From Linanthus parryae (Eukaryota > Streptophyta > Magnoliopsida > Ericales > Polemoniaceae): a stretch of DNA of 64,000 bases. The DNA is taken from NCBI GenBank assembly GCA_023055425.1, contig JALGPY010000001.1:111519057-111583056 (forward strand). Reading direction: 5' to 3'. A program made the position numbers and the translations under genes. The notes beneath the pieces were generated by a model. The model was given only the letters and a program-made list of their open reading frames with translations, was not told the DNA's origin and made no database searches. Below are positions 58,700-64,000 of the stretch, piece after piece. Position 1 is the first letter of the stretch, and the number at the start of each line of letters is the position of its first letter.

Positions 58700-60163
58700 A
58701 TTAAATGCCTTAGGAAAATGTACTCATGTACGCTAGACGATGCATACAAGTATGTACACGGAGGGGCCACTGAGGTAACTAAGTTGTCACTTTTCAGGCA
58801 CATCGTAATTGCTTTTTCTTACCTTATTTGATCGGTGTTTCTCTTGCAGAGCAAGATACTCGTGCAGTACAAAGAGGAATGCGTGGAATTTCTTGAAACA
58901 TGTTTAGAATTCTTAGGAAACTCGAGAGCAGACATGGTCTACCTCTCAGAGGATCCATGCAGCAGACATTTGAAGGATATCGAACGCTTCGTAGATGATG
59001 ATGACCCTGACTTTTTCATGCGGAGGGTGTATTTGGTGCTTCGCAAAGGCAAGTTAGTTTCCCTTTTTGCTAGCTTCCTTGTTTCTTGAGTATATTGTTG
59101 AACGATATTTGTGATAAACTTTCTCAATCACGAAAGTCGAGCTATAAGCTGTAACAGATTGTTTCCGCGTCTTTCCTGTAGCTGCTAGCTTTACCAGTAG
59201 TCACACCCAGGAAGAGAGCAGCTCGCCTAATTGGCGGGATCTGGCATATGAAAAGGTATTCTTCTTGATTTTGACAGTCATTCTTTCTGCACGTAGTCAC
59301 ATTTATAGTCTATCTTCCTATATGATCTGTAAGTCCGTCCGGGATATTTGATGTGGAACAAGTACAGAGAATGAGTAATTTTGCGTACACACGAGATTCG
59401 TTCCACGTAGTGATATGAAAAAATATAGTAGTATATGATTAAAAACCATAACTTTTGACTATTATATATAATCAACCAGTCAAAGTGTTTCGTTATACCT
59501 CATCACCGTTGTAATGAATATCTTCTTTCCATGTTCTTGTGGGTTTAACTGTGTACAGCATTTAGGCATATATCTGACCAAGGTCCCTCTCCATAAGGAA
59601 ATAAAAACCTCGGCTGTTGTTTGTTGTCGGTTGTTTAGGATGCTTTGTTTACTAGGTAAACCATTTAGGGTATCACAGTATCTCTATTGCACTTGCAGGC
59701 TTCAGTTAGTATGTGGTCTGGTTTGTTGTTCTGAAGAAGATTCAATATATGCTGTCATTTGACTGTAGTGGCAATTTATTTGCAGATTCTGTCCATGAGA
59801 GACGGGTTTCCGCTCCAAGATTACAAATTTTTACACGCAGTGTGGTCTGAGGTGCTAAATTCTATTGACTTTTTATAGTTAGTGTGTTTCTTTATCACAC
59901 CCTCCCTCCCAAAACCGACAACCGAAACATCTGTGTGCGTCTATTTGTTTGTTGTGCAGATTCCCGAGTTGCACGAATCAGTTGAGGAACTTCACGAATG
60001 TATTGAATGGGCTGCTGGTAGTTTCTACTCAGTCAAGAGATATTCATGGGCTCATTTAACCAGGGACAGATATGCCAGACTTTTGAAGAATGCCACTCAA
60101 GCTTTTGAACGAATTGAGGTTATAGTGAGTTTCCTGCAAAAGATCAAGGCGGTTGAGGTATGA
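58700..60163 (+). CDS. Truncated paralogue of the MED15-like modular gene
   Basis: Five exons, 58700-58774, 58850-59048, 59182-59255, 59786-59851 and 59960-60163 (stop TGA), correspond one-to-one with 7517-9332. Lengths are the same except for the final codon, and phases and the GC donor (59049) are identical. All frames are intact. Upstream modules are missing because the duplication began inside intron 5, and the nearest upstream sequence is a 12-kb Helitron, so a start codon and promoter are not evident. By hand about 55 codons differ in amino acid and about a dozen synonymously from the first copy, while the short intron after the GC donor is highly conserved outside one indel. It may be a retained gene using new upstream sequence or a decaying fragment that happens to be open. 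Confidence 0.62.
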
Positions 60164-60262
60164 GATGCTGACGCGTATGAGGGTCAATGTGGAAAATCAT
60201 TAGTTATCTTATTAGTTTTTGTTTTCTTGAGAGCCGGCGCACTACTGTTTAGTTGTTGAGGT

Positions 60263-60861
60263 TAGGGGTGAGCAAAACTCGTCCAAACCGGCTGCCCCAA
60301 ACCGGTCCGCATCAAACCGGTCCGTATTCAACACCCGTTCATGCTACTTGATTGGGTATGGGTATAGAATTGCGAATCCGAACTAACTTTGATTGATCAT
60401 GGGTTTGAAGTTGGAAAACCCGATTAGGACCGGTCCGGTCCGATTAAAATTTTATATAAAAAATTTACATATTTATAGTTAGATAATACCGTCCTTGTTA
60501 AATTTTATAATATCGAACAATAGTTTTAGTTGATTTTCCTCCACTTATGCATTAATATGAATTTCTCCATAGACTAGAATGTCAAATTCGGTTTTGTTAT
60601 GTATACGTAAGAATTAAATTTGTTTCTTTTCTCCGATTTGCACTAAATATGTCTTGTTAATATACATAAGTTTGCTAACGGTTTGCAACATTTTGAACCC
60701 GTCTAAACCCGACCGAACCGGTCCGAGTCGAAAGGCTTGATCGGGTTTGGGTTTGTCGACTACTTGATTGGGTTTGGGTATCGATATGACCAACCCGGAA
60801 TCATTGGGTTGGGTAGGAAACAAAGTCCTCACCCGCCCAACCCGGTCCGTGCTCTGCCCTA
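60263..60861. mobile_element. hAT-like MITE, TSD GTTGAGGT
   Basis: The ends TAGGGGTGAGCA and TGCTCTGCCCTA are imperfect inverted repeats. The 8-bp GTTGAGGT is present on both sides (60255-60262, 60862-60869). Copy 1 has a single TTGCTGAGGTGATG at about 9421. An 8-bp TSD and TAGGG termini fit hAT. The interior is rich in inverted AACCGGTCCG words and has no transposase. Confidence 0.86.
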
Positions 60862-60869
60862 GTTGAGGT

Positions 60870-61211
60870 GATGTGTAACTGATGGTTTCCCTAGTAATTG
60901 TGGATAAAAATAGCAAGTGTTACCATATGGGTCATGTTTGGATAACAAGGTTGGGCATGTTTGGTTAACCAAACTAGGTAAATATTTAGATTTAATGGTT
61001 TTGGTTTTGAAATTTTGATTTTTAATGAGTGGAATGTGGGTCCTACAAATTTTTGGATTGAAGTTTTAGTTAACTTTTTGTAGAGGTTAACAAAACCGGG
61101 ATATGCAAATGATGTTGTTGCTTTTTCACTGTCTAAAAAGTTGGTACACTATTTAGCTCATGAGACGAGGCTCTAAACTTATGGTTCTGTAGTCTCATTG
61201 TGAAAACTTAT
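60870..61211. other. Downstream region of the paralogue with extra sequence
   Basis: Matches 9429-9520 and 9916-9970 but contains about 200 bp (about 60908-61105) with no counterpart, including two GTTTGGxTAAC words. This could be another small insertion. Ends not defined. Confidence 0.35.
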
Positions 61212-62195
61212 GGTACCCAAAGTTTGCCAAAACGAGCAAGTAGGTACCAAATTTCAAAATCGAGCACCACGGGTCTCAAACTTTGGATTTTCGAGCAAGT
61301 AGGTACCCATCCGTTAACTTTCCGTTAACTTTGGACGAAAAATTATAGAAAGACTTTTGTACCCCTTATTTTCACATCCTATTTTTTGTTAAAATACAAC
61401 TTTTACTAAAATCTAAAAAATAAATACAAAATATATTTAATAATTTGATATATGTAAGATAATGCAATATATTTCATCAAAATTACATATTTTTACATCA
61501 TTTTAAAATATGAAAAATGTTTTCTTAACATATATCCGTCAATCTTAAAGTCTTTAACTTTTTTTAACAGCTTCTAAAAAAGTCTCAAAACTTCATAATT
61601 TCACATGTATTTTTTAATAAAACAATAACATACAAGTATCTTTATGCATTTTAACAACTTACACAAGAGTTGATTCCAGACATTCTTGAGTAGTTTTTTG
61701 TTGTAATGATTTGTATTTTTCATGCAATTGTAAAAGAGACTATTGTATAAAATGTGCAAAGATACTTTATGTTATTGTTTCTTAAAAAATACATGAAATG
61801 ATGAAATATGAGATTCTTTTTAAACACTATTAAAAAAATAAAGACTTTATGATTGACGGATATGTGTTAATAAAAACATATTTCATCTTGAAATGATGTA
61901 AAAATATGTAATTTTGATAAAATTTATTGCATTATCTTACATATATTAAATTATGAAATTAATATTTTAATTTTTTTAACTTTTTAGGTTTTTAGTAAAA
62001 CTTGTATTTTTTTTTAAAAAAATGTTGGAGGTGAAAATAAGGGGTACAAAAGTCTTTTTATAGTTTTCCGTCCAATGTTAACGGAAAGTTAACGGAAGGG
62101 TACCTACTTGCTCGAAAATCGAAAGTTTGAGACCTGTGGTGCTCGATTTTGAAATTTGGATACCTACTTGCTCGTTTTGGCAAACTTTGGGTACC
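61212..62195. mobile_element. About 1-kb foldback element (near-full-length inverted repeat)
   Basis: The ends GGTACCCAAAGTTTGCC and GGCAAACTTTGGGTACC start arms that pair nearly throughout: GAGCAAGTAGGTACC, the CCGTTAACTTTCCGTTAAC block, ATGTAAGATAATGCAAT and TCCGTCAAT are each mirrored on the right. The turn lies near 61700. No TSD was fixed; about 17 bp of host sequence present in copy 1 (near 9977) is replaced. It resembles long-TIR MULE-like or foldback MITEs, with no coding frame. Confidence 0.8.
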
Positions 62196-62273
62196 TCAGG
62201 TGCAATTTAGCCTAGTTTATTTGACCAATTAATGTGTCTATGCTACAAAAAATTAAACATGAATGAAGCTATA

Positions 62274-64000
62274 TCCTACTACCTATATAAAAGAAGTTAC
62301 AGCCAGTTTACGTGGCAGTGGTGGTCCAATCATGTGCTGCCAATTCGGACAAAGTGCCAGCGAAATGCCTATGTAATAGTGACGTGTAGAAAAGGTCGGT
62401 TATGCCCTTGCTGACATGGAACAGGTAAGCTGTGGTTGAAGGGCGTTGTGGTCATTTTGGATCTTCTTTGCCTGGTTTGTGTGTCCTTCCCTCACGCGGC
62501 TTCGAAGAGAAGCCATTCCACTGGTTTCTAGAGAGCTCTGATCTCTCTCTCTCCAGACACAAAGAAGAGAGAGAAGGCGGTGGCGGTTGTTGTGATCGAC
62601 CCACAGATATGCCGCCACTGTTGTGGTAGCGGAGACTTGTGGCCGTCGATTCGACCGAAGCCTCTCTCTCTTCTCTTCTCTCTCTTCCTCGGTGGTGGAG
62701 GCTTCGAGGAGAAGGTTTCTCAGAGCAGCTTCGTCCGTCTGTATACTTGGCGAATCTTCTACCTCCGTCTGCTCCTTCCTATGCCAATCTCCTGGGGAAT
62801 GAACCACGACGGCGAAATAGGCGGAAAATGACGGAGACTGAAGAGACAGGGAGAGATTCAGAGCAGCATCTACAGGGCTCTGGCCTTGTGGATTCACTCT
62901 CGTCTACTAAATCCAAGGTACGAACCTTCAAAGTCTGTATTTCTGTCGTGAATTTCGATTTACCTTCACATGCATGTTGATTTTTGTTTCATTCCGAGAT
63001 TCATAAACCCTAATTTCATTCACCTGCTGTGATTTTCTTCTAGATTTATCAATTGGAGATTATTTTGTTGACAGGTAGTCTTCATATAATATTCAATTAA
63101 GGTACAAAGGGGTTAGATTAGAGTTAGAGAGAGAATTGGTTGTGGGTAAACTCACAAAGAAGATGATTGATTGCTGGTGATTTTAAAGATCTTCTTGCTT
63201 TGTCTTCTTCAGCTAGCTTCATTGTTATTTATGGAACTGAAATTACATAATTTAGTTTATTTTCAAATTAAGGGATTATTATAGTCAAGGCATCCGCTGC
63301 TTTCGTCTAATTGTTTGGACATCGTTATTTAATTGCTTTTGCAGGACGGATGGGTATTGGGGGCCGAAACGCCAAAGTGGTGGTAACTTGAATCAAAATC
63401 AATCTTCAGTCAATTGGGGAAGATTTTGTCAATTTCATGGAATTTGGCTTTTCCAGTTGTTCAAGGCTCTCAAATTTTGATTTTTTTGAAAATTCTCGAA
63501 TCTGTTCTTTTCATCTCAGATTCTCAATGTGATTGACTGATTCCGTTCTGGGTTTGTCTCGATTTTGCAGGTTTCTCCGGAAGCTGCGATCTTTGTGGAC
63601 GGTTTTGCCATGGAGTTTGGGATTAGGGTTCTTGGCGATTTGGTCGGTTGTCTTCAGGTGAGCTTCTTTCGGTGTTTTCCTTCTCTGGGTTCTGAAAAAG
63701 TTCTGGGTTTTTGCTATTTTGAATTGAATTAGTAGTAGTCTTGTGATATATGTTTGTTGGTTTTGGTTTAGTGTTCTATTGGTTGTTTTAGCTTAGTGTC
63801 CTTCTGTTGATTTTGGTTCTGGGTTTCTCTGTTTGGCTAGAACACTGATTTCCATATTCTTGTTGATGGGGGGTTTTTACCTAACGAGATTAAAATGGCC
63901 ATAGTTGTGTTCTTTGATCACATTAATTGAGCAATCTAATATCTGATTGAGGTTTTGATGTTTTTCTTTATTTTTTTTGGGTTTGGCAGAGATGAGGAAA
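62274..64000 (+). mobile_element. Probable second Helitron, 5' end
   Basis: Homology with copy 1 stops exactly at an A|T dinucleotide (GCATA|TTCAG near 10045). New sequence begins TCCTACTACCTATATAAAAG, a Helitron-like TC start with CTACTA. The 3' end lies outside the window, so the call rests on one terminus. Confidence 0.5.
62828..64000 (+). CDS. Possible 5' end of an unidentified multi-exon gene
   Basis: A CT-rich leader (62520-62720, TCTCTCTC runs) precedes ATG at 62828 and a 30-codon exon ending TCCAAG|GTACGA at 62917. Possible later exons are GACGGATGG... (starting 63345 after TTTTGCAG) and GTTTCTCCGG... (starting 63572, ending CTTCAG|GTGAGC at 63658). Joining 62917 directly to 63572 keeps one open frame; including the 63345 exon with a GTAACT donor keeps another open. 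No domain was recognised. If the Helitron call at 62274 is right, this may be a captured gene fragment. A TATATAAAA box lies at about 62282, too far upstream to be certain. Confidence 0.33.

Larger units (their letters stand above)
44323..62273 (+). repeat. Segmental duplication, copy 2 (expanded by insertions)
   Basis: Blocks 44323-44812, 45022-45345, 45573-45698, 57959-60262, 60862-61211 and 62196-62273 match 5862-10045 in the same order and orientation. The intervening segments are insertions absent from copy 1. The left end abuts the SIRE-like element. Confidence 0.88.

Noticed and set aside
62400..62897. Minus-strand open frame of 165 codons
   Set aside because: Antisense to a CT-rich leader and the candidate first exon at 62828; no domain seen, and Glu/Arg runs come from GA-rich complement.

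Overview
The window is repeat-rich nuclear DNA of a flowering plant, most likely a eudicot. It has short GT-AG exons in AT-rich introns, retrotransposon primer sites matching initiator tRNA-Met, and plant lineages of LINE, Ty1-copia (SIRE-like, Angela/Tork-like), Ty3-gypsy (Tekay/Del-like), Helitrons and MITEs. No prokaryotic, organellar, rRNA or CRISPR feature was seen. All annotation is by reading; no search was run.

Host genes. Positions 1-9332 hold the 3' part of a multi-exon gene whose exons repeat as a three-exon module. It weakly resembles the C-terminal region of plant Mediator subunit 15 (MED15). The last two modules, with flanking introns and about 0.7 kb downstream (about 5862-10045), are duplicated at 44323-62273, where five intact exons lie at 58700-60163. 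The two copies differ mainly at amino-acid-changing sites. A possible third gene starts near 62828 and leaves the window.

Between the duplicates (about 10400-44260) everything recognisable is nested transposable element. A dead LINE (10400-26263) is split by a Tekay-like LARD with 3.4-kb LTRs (12414-23474) and broken at 26264 by a second Tekay-like element with only 402 bp between its LTRs. The second LTR of that element contains a complete minus-strand copia element (29004-37249). A 5'-truncated SIRE-like copia with an extra ORF follows (37388-44258).

Inside the second duplicate lie a solo copia LTR (44813-45021), a Stowaway-like MITE (45346-45572), a 12.3-kb non-autonomous Helitron (45699-57958), a hAT-like MITE (60263-60861), a 1-kb foldback element (61212-62195) and probably the start of another Helitron (62274 onward). 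The large Helitron carries a PLATZ zinc-finger gene fragment, a Harbinger-like MITE and a very young copia element (50274-57899). That copia element has LTRs that look identical and a leader packed with ACGT (bZIP-type) motifs.

The first duplicate acts as an empty-site control for the second, so most insertions can be delimited to the base and placed after the duplication. A recurring theme is LTR elements with intact, near-identical LTRs and decayed or missing genes, which implies mobilisation in trans.
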